From NCBI GenBank assembly GCA_032622095.1, contig CP136061.1, positions 168,089,107-168,153,106 on the forward strand: DNA of 64,000 nt. The letters are read 5' to 3'. This document shows, in pieces, positions 25,980 to 41,199 of this stretch. Both the position numbers and the translations under genes were made by a program. Every line of letters starts with the position of its first letter. Positions within the stretch are counted from its first letter, which is position 1. The stretch is from Siphonodentalium dalli (taxonomy: Eukaryota; Mollusca; Scaphopoda; Gadilida; Siphonodentaliidae). Under the pieces are notes generated by a model. It ran no database searches. It worked only from the letters and a program-made list of their open reading frames with translations, and was not told the DNA's origin.

Positions 25980-28900
25980 GCACTGATTTAAATTTCATTA
26001 ATTTTGTTCTTTCATTTTGTATTCCACATTAGGCAGGACAGATCTCATTATTTTTGTCATTCTGTTTTGTCTTCCAGATTGGAGAGGGTACAATATTTCA
26101 GATACTCGGAAGCATACAGAAGATGGCCACATCCAAGATAACGCAGCGAATCAAATGTCTGGTTATTGTTATAGCCCCTTTTTTAAAAAGGTATATTGTT
26201 TTGCATCTGTCTGTCCGGACTTTCGTACGTACATCCGCCCAATGTCTGTTCATGCAATAGTGCTCGGTTCTGAATGAAATTTGGTATGGATGTTCCCTAC
26301 TATGAGTATACTCAGTAGAATATTCCATCGTTTTGTTCAGATTATTCATTCTAGAGTTATTCATCCTTGTTTATCTGGAAATGTTGGCTTTTTGGTCTGT
26401 CTGATGTCTTTTCGGGACATAACTTGAACAATAATGCTCGGTTCTCAATGATATTTGGTATGGATGTTCACCACTATAAGAACATTCAATGGCATCTGTT
26501 CAATGTATGCACCGGACGACAGTATATCTTGTTTTTGCACTGATTTAAATTTCATTATTTTTGTTCTTTCATTTGGTATTCCACATTATAGACAGGACAT
26601 ATCTCATTATTTTTGTCATTTTGTTTTGTCTTCCAGATTGGAGAGGGTAGAAGATTTCAGATACTCTGAAGCATATAGAAGATGGCCACATCCAAGATAA
26701 CGCAGCGAGTCAAATGTCTGGTTATTATTATAGCCCCTTATTAAAAAAGGGTATATTGTTTTGCACGTGTCTGTCCGGACATGCGTTCGTACATCCGCAC
26801 AATGTCTGTTCAATGTTATAACTTGAACCGTAGTGCTCTGATCTCAATGAAATTTGGTATGGGTGTTCACCACTATAAGGACATTCAATGGCATCTGTCC
26901 AATGTATGCACCGGACGACAGTATATCTTGTTTTTGCACTGATTTAAATTTCATTAGTTTTGTTCTTTCATTTTGTATTCCACATTAGGCAGGACAGATC
27001 TCATTATTTTTGTCATTCTGTTTTGTCTTCCAGATTGGAGAGGGTAGAAGATTTCAGATACTCGGAAGCATACAGAAGATAGCCACATCCAAGATAACGC
27101 AGCGAATCAAATGTCTGGTTATTGTTATAGCCCCTTTTTAAAAAAGGTATATTGTTTTGCATCTGTCTGTCCGGACGTTCGTACGTACATCCGCCCAATG
27201 TCTGTTCATGCCATAGTGCTCGGTTCTGAATGAAATTTGGTATGGATGTTCCCTACTATCAGTATACTCAGTAGAATATTACATCGTTTTGTTCAGATTA
27301 TTCATTCTAGAGTTATTCATCCTTGTTTATCTGGAAATGTTGGCTTTTTGGTCTGTCTGATGTCTTTTCGGGACATAACTTGAACAATAATGCTCGGTTC
27401 TCAATGATATTTGGTATGGATGTTCACCACTATAAGGACATTCAATGGCATCTGTTCAATGTATGCTCCGGATGACAGTATATCTTGTTTTTGCACTGAT
27501 TTAAATTTCATTATTTTTGTTCTTTCATTTGGTATTCCACATTATAGACAGGACAGATCTCATTATTTTTGTCATTTTGTTTTGTCTTCCAGATTGGAGA
27601 GGGTAGAAGATTTCAGATACTCTGAAGCATATAGAAGATGGCCACATCCAAGATAACGCATCGAATCGAATGTCTGGTTATTATTATAGCCCCTTATTAA
27701 AAAAGTGTATATTGTTTTGCAGTGTCTGTCCTGACATGCGTTCGCACATCCGCACAATGTATGTTCAATGTTATAACTTGAACCGTAGTGCTCTGATCTC
27801 AATGAAATTTGGTATGGGTGTTCACCACTATAAGGACATTCAATGGCATCTGTTCAATGTATGCACCGGACGACAGTATATCTTGTTTTTGCACTGATTT
27901 AAATTTCATTATTTTTGTTCTTTCATTTTGTATTTCACATTAGGCAAGACAGATCTCATTATTTTTGTCATTCTGTTTTGTCTTCCAGATTGGAGAGGGT
28001 ACACTATTTCAGATACTCGGAAGCATACAGAAGATGGCCACATCCAAGATAATGCAGCGAATCAAATGTATGTGGTTATTGTTATAGCCCCTTTTTTAAA
28101 AAGGTATATTGTTTTGCATCTGTCTGTCCGGACGTTCGTACGTACATCCGCCCAATGTCTGTTCATGCCATAGTGCTCGGTTCTGAATGAAATTTCGTAT
28201 GGATGTTCCCTACTATGAGTATACTCAGTAGAATATTCCATCGTTTTGTTCAGATTATTCATTCTAGAGTTATTCATCTTTGTTAATCTGGAAATGTTGG
28301 CTTTTTGGTCTGTCTGATGTCTTTTCAGGACATAACTTGAACAATAATGCTCGGTTCTCAATGATATTTGGTATGGGTGTTCACCACTATAAGGACATGC
28401 AATGGCATCTGTTCAATGTATGCACCGGACGACAGTATATCTTGTTTTTGCACTGATTTAAATTTTATTATTTTTGTTCTTTCATTTGGTATTCCACATT
28501 ATAGACAGGACAGATCTCATTATTTTTGTCATTCTGTTTTGTTTTCCAGATTGGAGAGGGTAGAAGATTTCAGATACTCGGAAGCATATAGAAGATGGCC
28601 ACATCCAAGATAACGCAGCGAATCAAATGTCTGGTTATTATTATAGCCCCTTATTAAAAAAGTGTATATTGTTTTGCAGTGTCTGTCCTGACATGCGTTC
28701 GCACATCCGCACAATGTATGTTCAATGTTATATCTTGAACCGTAGTGCTCTGATCTCAATGAAATTTGGTATGGGTGTTCACCACTATAAGGACATTCAA
28801 TGGCATCTGTCCAATGTATGCACGGACGACAGTATATCTTGTTTTTGCACTTATTTTTGTTCTTTCATTTGGTATTCCACATTATAGACAGGACAGATCT

Positions 28901-31500
28901 CATTATTTTTGTCATTTTGTTTTGTCTTCCAGATTGGAGAGGGTAGAAGATTTCATATACTCGGAAGCATACAGAAGATAGCCACATCCAAGATAATGCA
29001 GCGAATCAAATGTATGTGGTTATTGTTATAGCCCCTTTTTTTAAAAGGTATATTGTTTTGCATCTGTCTGTCCGGACGTTCGTACATACATCCGCCCAAT
29101 GTCTGTTCATGCCATAGTGCTCGGTTCTGAATGAAATTTGATATGGATGTTCCCTACTATGAGTATACTCAGTAGAATATTCCATCGTTTTGTTCAGATT
29201 ATTCATTCTAGAGTTATTCATCTTTGTTTATCTGGAAATGTTGGCTTTTTAGTCTGTCTGATGTCTTTTCAGGACATAACTTGAACAATAATGCTCGGTT
29301 CTCAATGATATTTGGTATGGATGTTCACCACTATAAGGACATTCAATGTCATCTGTTCAATGTATGCACCGGATGACAGTATATCTTGTTTTTGCACTGA
29401 TTTAAATTTCATTATTTTTGTTCTTTCATTTGGTATTCCACATTATAGACAGGACAGATCTCATTATTTTTGTCATTTTGTTTTGTCTTCCAGATTGGAG
29501 AGGGTAGAAGATTTCAGATACTCTGAAGCATATAGAAGATGGCCACATCCAAGATAACGCAGCGAATCGAATGTCTGGTTATTATTATAGCCCCTTATTA
29601 AAAAAGGGTATATTGTTTTGCACGTGTCTGTCCGGACATGCGTTCGCACATCCGAACAATGTCTGTTCAATGTTATAACTTGAACCGTAGTGCTCTGATC
29701 TCAATGAAATTTGGTATGGGTGTTCACCACTATAAGGACATTCAATGGCATCTGTTCAATGTATGCACCGGACGACAGTATATCTTGTTTTTGCACTGAT
29801 TTAAATTTCATTATTTTTGTTCTTTCATTTTGTATTTCACATTAGGCAGGACAGATCTCATTATTTTTGTCATTCTGTTTTGTCTTCCAGATTGGAGAGG
29901 GTACACTATTTCAGATACTCGGAAGCATACAGAAGATGGCCACATCCAAGATAACGCAGCGAATCAAATGTCTGGTTATTGTTATAGCCCCTTTTTTAAA
30001 AAGGTATATTGTTTTGCATCTGTCTGTCCGGACGTTCGTACGTACATCCGCCCAATGTCTGTTCATGCCATAGTGCTCGGTTCTGAATGAAATTTGGTAT
30101 GGATGTTCCCTACTATGAGTATACTCAGTAGAATATTCCATCGTTTTGTTCAGATTATTCATTCTAGAGTTATTCATCTTTGTTTAACTGGAAATGTTGG
30201 CTTTTTGGTCTGTCTGATGTCTTTTCAGGACATAACTTGAACAATAATGCTCGGTTCTCAATGATATTTGGTATGGGTGTTCACCACTATAAGGACATGC
30301 AATGGCATCTGTTCAATGTATGCACCGGACGACAGTATATCTTGTTTTTGCACTGATTTAAATTTTATTATTTTTGTTCTTTCATTTGGTATTCCACATT
30401 ATAGACAGGACAGATCTCATTATTTTTGTCATTCTGTTTTGTTTTCCAGATTGGAGAGGGTAGAAAATTTCAGATACTCGGAAGCATATAGAAGATGGCC
30501 ACATCCAAGATAACGCAGCGAATCAAATGTCTGGTTATTATTATAGCCCCTTATTAAAAAAGTGTATATTGTTTTGCAGTGTCTGTCCTGACATGCGTTC
30601 GCACATCCGCACAATGTATGTTTAATGTTATAACTTGAACCGTAGTGCTCTGATCTCAATGAAATTTGGTATGGGTGTTCACCACTATAAGGACATTCAA
30701 TGGCATCTGTTCAATGTATGCACCGGACGACAGTATATCTTGTTTTTGCACTGATTTAAATTTCATTATTTTTGTTCTTTCATTTTGTATTTCACATTAG
30801 GCAAGACAGATCTCATTATTTTTGTCATTCTGTTTTGTCTTCCAGATTGGAGAGGGTACACTATTTCAGATACTCGGAAGCATACAGAAGATGGCCACAT
30901 CCAAGATAATGCAGCGAATCAAATGTATGTGGTTATTGTTATAGCCCCTTTTTTAAAAAGGTATATTGTTTTGCATCTGTCTGTCCGGACGTTCGTACGT
31001 ACATCCGCCCAATGTCTGTTCATGCCATAGTGCTCGGTTCTGAATGAAATTTGGTATGGATGTTCCCTACTATGAGTATACTCAGTAGAATATTCCATCG
31101 TTTTGTTCAGATTATTCATTCTAGAGTTATTCATCTTTGTTAATCTGGAAATGTTGGCTTTTTGGTCTGTCTGATGTCTTTTCAGGACATAACTTGAACA
31201 ATAATGCTCGGTTCTCAATGATATTTGGTATGGGTGTTCACCACTATAAGGACATGCAATGGCATCTGTTCAATGTATGCACCGGACGACAGTATATCTT
31301 GTTTTTGCACTGATTTAAATTTTATTATTTTTGTTCTTTCATTTGGTATTCCACATTATAGACAGGACAGATCTCATTATTTTTGTCATTCTGTTTTGTT
31401 TTCCAGATTGGAGAGGGTAGAAGATTTCAGATACTCGGAAGCATATAGAAGATGGCCACATCCAAGATAACGCAGCGAATCAAATGTCTGGTTATTATTA
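25980..31500. repeat. Duplicated block, copy 1 (offset 9016 bp)
   Basis: About 5.5 kb recurring at about 35.0-40.51 kb. Shared private variants include 'cataagaacattc' near 26480 and 35496, 'gctccggatg' near 27465 and 36481, the 14-bp deletion near 28851 and 37867, and 'gtagaaaatttcag' near 30462 and 39478. The match ends near 31500, where the short right half continues but the partner at about 40510 switches to the long right half. Confidence 0.85.
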
Positions 31501-34414
31501 TAGCCCCTTATTAAAAAAGTGTATATTGTTTTGCAGTGTCTGTCCTGACATGCGTTCGCACATCCGCACAATGTATGTTCAATGTTATAACTTGAACCGT
31601 AGTGCTCTGATCTCAATGAAATTTGGTATGGGTGTTCACCACTATAAGGACATTCAATGGCATCTGTCCAATGTATGCACGGACGACAGTATATCTTGTT
31701 TTTGCACTGATTTAAATTTCATTATTTTTGTTCTTTCATTTGGTATTCCACATTATAGACAGGACAGATCTCATTATTTTTGTCATTTTGTTTTGTCTTC
31801 CAGATTGGAGAGGGTAAAAGATTTCAGATACTCGGAAGCATACAGAAGATAGCCACATCCAAGATAACGCAGCGAATCAAATGTCTGGTTATTGTTATAG
31901 CCCCTTTTTTAAAAAGGTATATTGTTTTGCATCTGTCTGTCCGGACGTTCGTACGTACATCCGCCCAATGTCTGTTCATGCCATAGTGCTCGGTTCTGAA
32001 TGAAATTTGATATGGATGTTCCCTACTATGAGTATACTCAGTAGAATATTCCATCGTTTTGTTCAGATTATTCATTCTAGAGTTATTCATCTTTGTTTAT
32101 CTGGAAATGTTGGCTTTTTAGTCTGTCTGATGTCTTTTCAGGACATAACTTGAACAATAATGCTCGGTTCTCAATGATATTTGGTATGGATGTTCACCAC
32201 TATAAGGACATTCAATGTCATCTGTTCAATGTATGCACCGGATGACAGTATATCTTGTTTTTGCACTGATTTAAATTTCATTATTTTTGTTCTTTCATTT
32301 GGTATTCCACATTATAGACAGGACAGATCTCATTATTTTTGTCATTTTGTTTTGTCTTCCAGATTGGAGAGGGTAGAAGATTTCAGATACTCGGAAGCAT
32401 ATAGAAGATGGCCACATCCAAGATAACGCAGCGAATCAAATGTCTGGTTATTATTATAGCCCCTTATTAAAAAAGGGTATATTGTTTTGCACGTGTTTGT
32501 CCTGACATGCGTTCGCACATCCGCACAATGTCTATTCAATGTTATAACTTGAACCGTAGTGCTCTGATCTCAATGAAATTTGGTATGGGTGTTCACCACT
32601 ATAAGGACATTCAATGGCATCTGTCCAATGTATGCACCGGACGACAGTATATCTTGTTTTTGCACTGATTTAAATTTCATTATTTTTGTTCTTTCATTTG
32701 GTATTCCACATTATAGACAGGACAGATCTCATTATTTTTGTCATTTTGTTTTGTCTTCCAGATTGGAGAGGGTAGAAGATTTCAGATACTCGGAAGCATA
32801 TAGAAGATGGCCACATCCAAGATAACGCAGCGAATCAAATGTCTGGTTATTATTATAGCCCCTTATTAAAAAAGGGTATATTGTTTTGCACGTGTATGTC
32901 CGGACATGCGTTCGCACATCCGCACAATGTCTGTTCAATGTTATAACTTGAACCGTAGTGCTCTGATCTCAATGAAATTTGGTATGGGTGTTCACCACTA
33001 TAAGGACATTCAATGGCGTCTGTTCAATGTATGCACCGGACGACAGTATATCTTGTTTTTGCACTGATTTAAATTTCATTATTTTTGTTCTTTCATTTTG
33101 TATTTCACTTTAGGCAGGACAGATCTCATTATTTTTGTCATTCTGTTTTGTCTTCCAGATTGGAGAGGGTACACTATTTCAGATACTCGGAAGCATACAG
33201 AAGATGGCCACATCCAAGATAATGCAGCGAATCAAATGTATGTGGTTATTGTTATAGCCCCTTTTTTAAAAAGGTATATTGTTTTGCATCTGTCTGTCCG
33301 GACGTTCGTACGTACATCCGCCCAATGTCTGTTCATGCCATAGTGCTCGGTTCTGAATGAAATTTGGTATGGATGTTCCCTACTATGAGTATACTCAGTA
33401 GAATATTCCATCGTTTTGTTCAGATTATTCATGCTAGAGTTATTCATCTTTGTTTATCTGGAAATGTTGGCTTTTTGGTCTGTCTGATATGTCTTTTCAG
33501 GACATAACTTGAACAATAATGCTCGGTTCTCAATGATATTTGGTATGGGTGTTCACCACTATAAGGACATGCAATGGCATCTGTTCAATGTATGCACCGG
33601 ACGACAGTATATCTTGTTTTTGCACTGATTTAAATTTTATTATTTTTGTTCTTTCATTTGGTATTCCACATTATAGACAGGACAGATCTCATTATTTTTG
33701 TCATTCTGTTTTGTTTTCCAGATTGGAGAGGGTAGAAGATTTCAGATACTCGGAAGCATATAGAAGATGGCCACATCCAAGATAACGCAGCGAATCAAAT
33801 GTCTGGTTATTATTATAGCCCCTTATTAAAAAAGGGTATATTGTTTTGCACGTGTCTGTCCGGACATGCGTTCGCACATCCGCACAATGTCTGTTCAATG
33901 TTATAACTTGAACCGTAGTGCTCTGATCTCAATGAAATTTGGTATGGGTGTTCACCACTATAAGGACATTCAATGGCATCTGTTCAATGTATGCACCGGA
34001 CGACAGTATATCTTGTTTTTGCACTGATTTAAATTTCATTATTTTTGTTCTTTCATTTGGTATTCCACATTATAGACAGGACAGATCTCATTATTTTTGT
34101 CATTTTGTTTTGTCTTCCAGATTGGAGAGGGTAGAAGATTTCAGATACTCGGAAGCATACAGAAGATGGCCACATCCAAGATAACGCAGCGAATCAAATG
34201 TCTGGTTATTGTTATAGCCCCTTTTTAAAAAAGGTATATTGTTTTGCATCTGTCTGTCCGGACGTTCGTACATACATCCGCCCAATGTCTGTTCATGCCA
34301 TAGTGCTCGGTTCTGATTGAAATTTGATATGGATGTTCCCTACTATGAGTATACTCAGTAGAATATTCCATCGTTTTGTTCAGATTATTCATTCTAGAGT
34401 TATTCATCTTGGTT

Positions 34415-34448
34415 TATCTGGAAATGTTGGCTATCTGGAAATGTTGGC
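34415..34448. repeat. 17-bp tandem duplication marker, copy 1
   Basis: The 17-mer tatctggaaatgttggc occurs twice in a row at this point of a long monomer. Other long monomers have it once. The same doubled form is seen at 40717-40750 and 47818-47851, so the three monomers share a recent ancestor. Confidence 0.93.
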
Positions 34449-34999
34449 TTTTTAGTCTGTCTGATGTCTTTTCAGGACATAACTTGAACAATAATGCTCG
34501 GTTCTCAATGATATTTGGTATGGATGTTCACCACTATAAGGACATTCAATCTCATCTGTTCAATGTATGCACCGGATGACAGTATATCTTGTTTTTGCAC
34601 TGATTTAAATTTCATTATTTTTGTTCTTTCATTTGGTATTCCACATTATAGACAGGACAGATCTCATTATTTTTGTCATTATGTTTTGTCTTCCAGATTG
34701 GAGAGGGTAGAAGATTTCAGATACTCGGAAGCATATAGAAGATGGCCACATCCAAGATAACGCAGCGAATCAAATGTCTGGTTATTATTATAGCCCCTTA
34801 TTAAAAAAGGGTATATTGTTTTGCACGTGTCTGTCCTGACATGCGTTCGCACATCCGCACAATGTCTGTTCAATGTTATAACTTGAACCGTAGTGCTCTG
34901 ATCTCAATGAAATTTGGTATGGGTGTTCACCACTATAAGGACGTTCAATGGCATCTGTCCAATGTATGCACCGGACGACATTATATCTTGTTTTTGCAC

Positions 35000-37900
35000 T
35001 GATTTAAATTTCATTAGTTTTGTTCTTTCATTTTGTATTCCACATTAGGCAGGACAGATCTCATTATTTTTGTCATTCTGTTTTGTCTTCCAGATTGGAG
35101 AGGGTACAATATTTCAGATACTCGGAAGCATACAGAAGATGGCCACATCCAAGATAACGCAGCGAATCAAATGTCTGGTTATTGTTATAGCCCCTTTTTA
35201 AAAAAGGTATATTGTTTTGCATCTGTCTGTCCGGACTTTCGTACGTACATCCGCCCAATGTCTGTTCATGCAATAGTGCTCGGTTCTGAATGAAATTTGG
35301 TATGGATGTTCCCTACTATGAGTATACTCAGTAGAATATTCCATCGTTTTGTTCAGATTATTCATTCTAGAGTTATTCATCCTTGTTTATCTGGAAATGT
35401 TGGCTTTTTGGTCTGTCTGATGTCTTTTCGGGACATAACTTGAACAATAATGCTCGGTTCTCAATGATATTTGGTATGGATGTTCACCACTATAAGAACA
35501 TTCAATGGCATCTGTTCAATGTATGCACCGGACGACAGTATATCTTGTTTTTGCACTGATTTAAATTTCATTATTTTTGTTCTTTCATTTGGTATTCCAC
35601 ATTATAGACAGGACATATCTCATTATTTTTGTCATTTTGTTTTGTCTTCCAGATTGGAGAGGGTAGAAGATTTCAGATACTCTGAAGCATATAGAAGATG
35701 GCCACATCCAAGATAACGCAGCGAGTCAAATGTCTGGTTATTATTATAGCCCCTTATTAAAAAAGGGTATATTGTTTTGCACGTGTCTGTCCGGACATGC
35801 GTTCGTACATCCGCACAATGTCTGTTCAATGTTATAACTTGAACCGTAGTGCTCTGATCTCAATGAAATTTGGTATGGGTGTTCACCACTATAAGGACAT
35901 TCAATGGCATCTGTCCAATGTATGCACCGGACGACAGTATATCTTGTTTTTGCACTGATTTAAATTTCATTAGTTTTGTTCTTTCATTTTGTATTCCACA
36001 TTAGGCAGGACAGATCTCATTATTTTTGTCATTCTGTTTTGTCTTCCAGATTGGAGAGGGTAGAAGATTTCAGATACTCGGAAGCATACAGAAGATAGCC
36101 ACATCCAAGATAACGCAGCGAATCAAATGTCTGGTTATTGTTATAGCCCCTTTTTAAAAAAGGTATATTGTTTTGCATCTGTCTGTCCGGACGTTCGTAC
36201 GTACATCCGCCCAATGTCTGTTCATGCCATAGTGCTCGGTTCTGAATGAAATTTGGTATGGATGTTCCCTACTATCAGTATACTCAGTAGAATATTCCAT
36301 CGTTTTGTTCAGATTATTCATTCTAGAGTTATTCATCCTTGTTTATCTGGAAATGTTGGCTTTTTGGTCTGTCTGATGTCTTTTCGGGACATAACTTGAA
36401 CAATAATGCTCGGTTCTCAATGATATTTGGTATGGATGTTCACCACTATAAGGACATTCAATGGCATCTGTTCAATGTATGCTCCGGATGACAGTATATC
36501 TTGTTTTTGCACTGATTTAAATTTCATTATTTTTGTTCTTTCATTTGGTATTCCACATTATAGACAGGACAGATCTCATTATTTTTGTCATTTTGTTTTG
36601 TCTTCCAGATTGGAGAGGGTAGAAGATTTCAGATACTCTGAAGCATATAGAAGATGGCCACATCCAAGATAACGCATCGAATCGAATGTCTGGTTATTAT
36701 TATAGCCCCTTATTAAAAAAGTGTATATTGTTTTGCAGTGTCTGTCCTGACATGCGTTCGCACATCCGCACAATGTATGTTCAATGTTATAACTTGAACC
36801 GTAGTGCTCTGATCTCAATGAAATTTGGTATGGGTGTTCACCACTATAAGGACATTCAATGGCATCTGTTCAATGTATGCACCGGACGACAGTATATCTT
36901 GTTTTTGCACTGATTTAAATTTCATTATTTTTGTTCTTTCATTTTGTATTTCACATTAGGCAAGACAGATCTCATTATTTTTGTCATTCTGTTTTGTCTT
37001 CCAGATTGGAGAGGGTACACTATTTCAGATACTCGGAAGCATACAGAAGATGGCCACATCCAAGATAATGCAGCGAATCAAATGTATGTGGTTATTGTTA
37101 TAGCCCCTTTTTTAAAAAGGTATATTGTTTTGCATCTGTCTGTCCGGACGTTCGTACGTACATCCGCCCAATGTCTGTTCATGCCATAGTGCTCGGTTCT
37201 GAATGAAATTTCGTATGGATGTTCCCTACTATGAGTATACTCAGTAGAATATTCCATCGTTTTGTTCAGATTATTCATTCTAGAGTTATTCATCTTTGTT
37301 AATCTGGAAATGTTGGCTTTTTGGTCTGTCTGATGTCTTTTCAGGACATAACTTGAACAATAATGCTCGGTTCTCAATGATATTTGGTATGGGTGTTCAC
37401 CACTATAAGGACATGCAATGGCATCTGTTCAATGTATGCACCGGACGACAGTATATCTTGTTTTTGCACTGATTTAAATTTTATTATTTTTGTTCTTTCA
37501 TTTGGTATTCCACATTATAGACAGGACAGATCTCATTATTTTTGTCATTCTGTTTTGTTTTCCAGATTGGAGAGGGTAGAAGATTTCAGATACTCGGAAG
37601 CATATAGAAGATGGCCACATCCAAGATAACGCAGCGAATCAAATGTCTGGTTATTATTATAGCCCCTTATTAAAAAAGTGTATATTGTTTTGCAGTGTCT
37701 GTCCTGACATGCGTTCGCACATCCGCACAATGTATGTTCAATGTTATATCTTGAACCGTAGTGCTCTGATCTCAATGAAATTTGGTATGGGTGTTCACCA
37801 CTATAAGGACATTCAATGGCATCTGTCCAATGTATGCACGGACGACAGTATATCTTGTTTTTGCACTTATTTTTGTTCTTTCATTTGGTATTCCACATTA

Positions 37901-40510
37901 TAGACAGGACAGATCTCATTATTTTTGTCATTTTGTTTTGTCTTCCAGATTGGAGAGGGTAGAAGATTTCATATACTCGGAAGCATACAGAAGATAGCCA
38001 CATCCAAGATAATGCAGCGAATCAAATGTATGTGGTTATTGTTATAGCCCCTTTTTTTAAAAGGTATATTGTTTTGCATCTGTCTGTCCGGACGTTCGTA
38101 CATACATCCGCCCAATGTCTGTTCATGCCATAGTGCTCGGTTCTGAATGAAATTTGATATGGATGTTCCCTACTATGAGTATACTCAGTAGAATATTCCA
38201 TCGTTTTGTTCAGATTATTCATTCTAGAGTTATTCATCTTTGTTTATCTGGAAATGTTGGCTTTTTAGTCTGTCTGATGTCTTTTCAGGACATAACTTGA
38301 ACAATAATGCTCGGTTCTCAATGATATTTGGTATGGATGTTCACCACTATAAGGACATTCAATGTCATCTGTTCAATGTATGCACCGGATGACAGTATAT
38401 CTTGTTTTTGCACTGATTTAAATTTCATTATTTTTGTTCTTTCATTTGGTATTCCACATTATAGACAGGACAGATCTCATTATTTTTGTCATTTTGTTTT
38501 GTCTTCCAGATTGGAGAGGGTAGAAGATTTCAGATACTCTGAAGCATATAGAAGATGGCCACATCCAAGATAACGCAGCGAATCGAATGTCTGGTTATTA
38601 TTATAGCCCCTTATTAAAAAAGGGTATATTGTTTTGCACGTGTCTGTCCGGACATGCGTTCGCACATCCGAACAATGTCTGTTCAATGTTATAACTTGAA
38701 CCGTAGTGCTCTGATCTCAATGAAATTTGGTATGGGTGTTCACCACTATAAGGACATTCAATGGCATCTGTTCAATGTATGCACCGGACGACAGTATATC
38801 TTGTTTTTGCACTGATTTAAATTTCATTATTTTTGTTCTTTCATTTTGTATTTCACATTAGGCAGGACAGATCTCATTATTTTTGTCATTCTGTTTTGTC
38901 TTCCAGATTGGAGAGGGTACACTATTTCAGATACTCGGAAGCATACAGAAGATGGCCACATCCAAGATAACGCAGCGAATCAAATGTCTGGTTATTGTTA
39001 TAGCCCCTTTTTTAAAAAGGTATATTGTTTTGCATCTGTCTGTCCGGATGTTCGTACGTACATCCGCCCAATGTCTGTTCATGCCATAGCGCTCGGTTCT
39101 GAATGAAATTTGGTATGGATGTTCCCTACTATGAGTATACTCAGTAGAATATTCCATCGTTTTGTTCAGATTATTCATTCTAGAGTTATTCATCTTTGTT
39201 TAACTGGAAATGTTGGCTTTTTGGTCTGTCTGATGTCTTTTCAGGACATAACTTGAACAATAATGCTCGGTTCTCAATGATATTTGGTATGGGTGTTCAC
39301 CACTATAAGGACATGCAATGGCATCTGTTCAATGTATGCACCGGACGACAGTATATCTTGTTTTTGCACTGATTTAAATTTTATTATTTTTGTTCTTTCA
39401 TTTGGTATTCCACATTATAGACAGGACAGATCTCATTATTTTTGTCATTCTGTTTTGTTTTCCAGATTGGAGAGGGTAGAAAATTTCAGATACTCGGAAG
39501 CATATAGAAGATGGCCACATCCAAGATAACGCAGCGAATCAAATGTCTGGTTATTATTATAGCCCCTTATTAAAAAAGTGTATATTGTTTTGCAGTGTCT
39601 GTCCTGACATGCGTTCGCACATCCGCACAATGTATGTTTAATGTTATAACTTGAACCGTAGTGCTCTGATCTCAATGAAATTTGGTATGGGTGTTCACCA
39701 CTATAAGGACATTCAATGGCATCTGTTCAATGTATGCACCGGACGACAGTATATCTTGTTTTTGCACTGATTTAAATTTCATTATTTTTGTTCTTTCATT
39801 TTGTATTTCACATTAGGCAAGACAGATCTCATTATTTTTGTCATTCTGTTTTGTCTTCCAGATTGGAGAGGGTACACTATTTCAGATACTCGGAAGCATA
39901 CAGAAGATGGCCACATCCAAGATAATGCAGCGAATCAAATGTATGTGGTTATTGTTATAGCCCCTTTTTTTAAAAGGTATATTGTTTTGCATCTGTCTGT
40001 CCGGACGTTCGTACGTACATCCGCCCAATGTCTGTTCATGCCATAGTGCTCGGTTCTGAATGAAATTTGGTATGGATGTTCCCTACTATGAGTATACTCA
40101 GTAGAATATTCCATCGTTTTGTTCAGATTATTCATTCTAGAGTTATTCATCTTTGTTAATCTGGAAATGTTGGCTTTTTGGTCTGTCTGATGTCTTTTCA
40201 GGACATAACTTGAACAATAATGCTCGGTTCTCAATGATATTTGGTATGGGTGTTCACCACTATAAGGACATGCAATGGCATCTGTTCAATGTATGCACCG
40301 GACGACAGTATATCTTGTTTTTGCACTGATTTAAATTTTATTATTTTTGTTCTTTCATTTGGTATTCCACATTATAGACAGGACAGATCTCATTATTTTT
40401 GTCATTCTGTTTTGTTTTCCAGATTGGAGAGGGTAGAAGATTTCAGATACTCGGAAGCATATAGAAGATGGCCACATCCAAGATAACGCAGCGAATCAAA
40501 TGTCTGGTTA
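35000..40510. repeat. Duplicated block, copy 2 (offset 9016 bp)
   Basis: Second copy of about 25.98-31.50 kb. A few substitutions separate the copies, such as 'ccggatgttcg' and 'atagcgctcgg' near 39050-39090, where the partner has 'ccggacgttcg' and 'atagtgctcgg'. The same two changes are seen in the 4390-bp partner near 43440-43480, so that copy was made from this block after the block had diverged. Confidence 0.85.
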
Positions 40511-40716
40511 TTGTTATAGCCCCTTTTTAAAAAAGGTATATTGTTTTGCATCTGTCTGTCCGGACGTTCGTACATACATCCGCCCAATGTCTGTTCATGC
40601 CATAGTGCTCGGTTCTGATTGAAATTTGATATGGATGTTCCCTACTATGAGTATACTCAGTAGAATATTCCATCGTTTTGTTCAGATTATTCATTCTAGA
40701 GTTATTCATCTTGGTT

Positions 40717-40750
40717 TATCTGGAAATGTTGGCTATCTGGAAATGTTGGC
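40717..40750. repeat. 17-bp tandem duplication marker, copy 2
   Basis: Same doubled 17-mer as at 34415. The preceding base pattern 'cttggtttatc' is also shared with 34415 but not with 47818, which reads 'ctttgtttatc'. Copies 1 and 2 are therefore closer to each other here than to copy 3. Confidence 0.93.
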
Positions 40751-41199
40751 TTTTTAGTCTGTCTGATGTCTTTTCAGGACATAACTTGAACAATAATGCT
40801 CGGTTCTCAATGATATTTGGTATGGATGTTCACCACTATAAGGACATTCAATCTCATCTGTTCAATGTATGCACCGGATGACAGTATATCTTGTTTTTGC
40901 ACTGATTTAAATTTCATTATTTTTGTTCTTTCATTTGGTATTCCACATTATAGACAGGACAGATCTCATTATTTTTGTCATTTTGTTTTGTCTTCCAGAT
41001 TGGAGAGGGTAGAAGATTTCAGATACTCTGAAGCATATAGAAGATGGCCACATCCAAGATAACGCAGCGAATCAAATGTCTGGTTATTATTATAGCCCCT
41101 TATTAAAAAAGTGTATATTGTTTTGCAGTGTCTGTCCTGACATGCGTTCGCACATCCGCACAATGTATGTTTAATGTTATAACTTGAACCGTAGTGCTC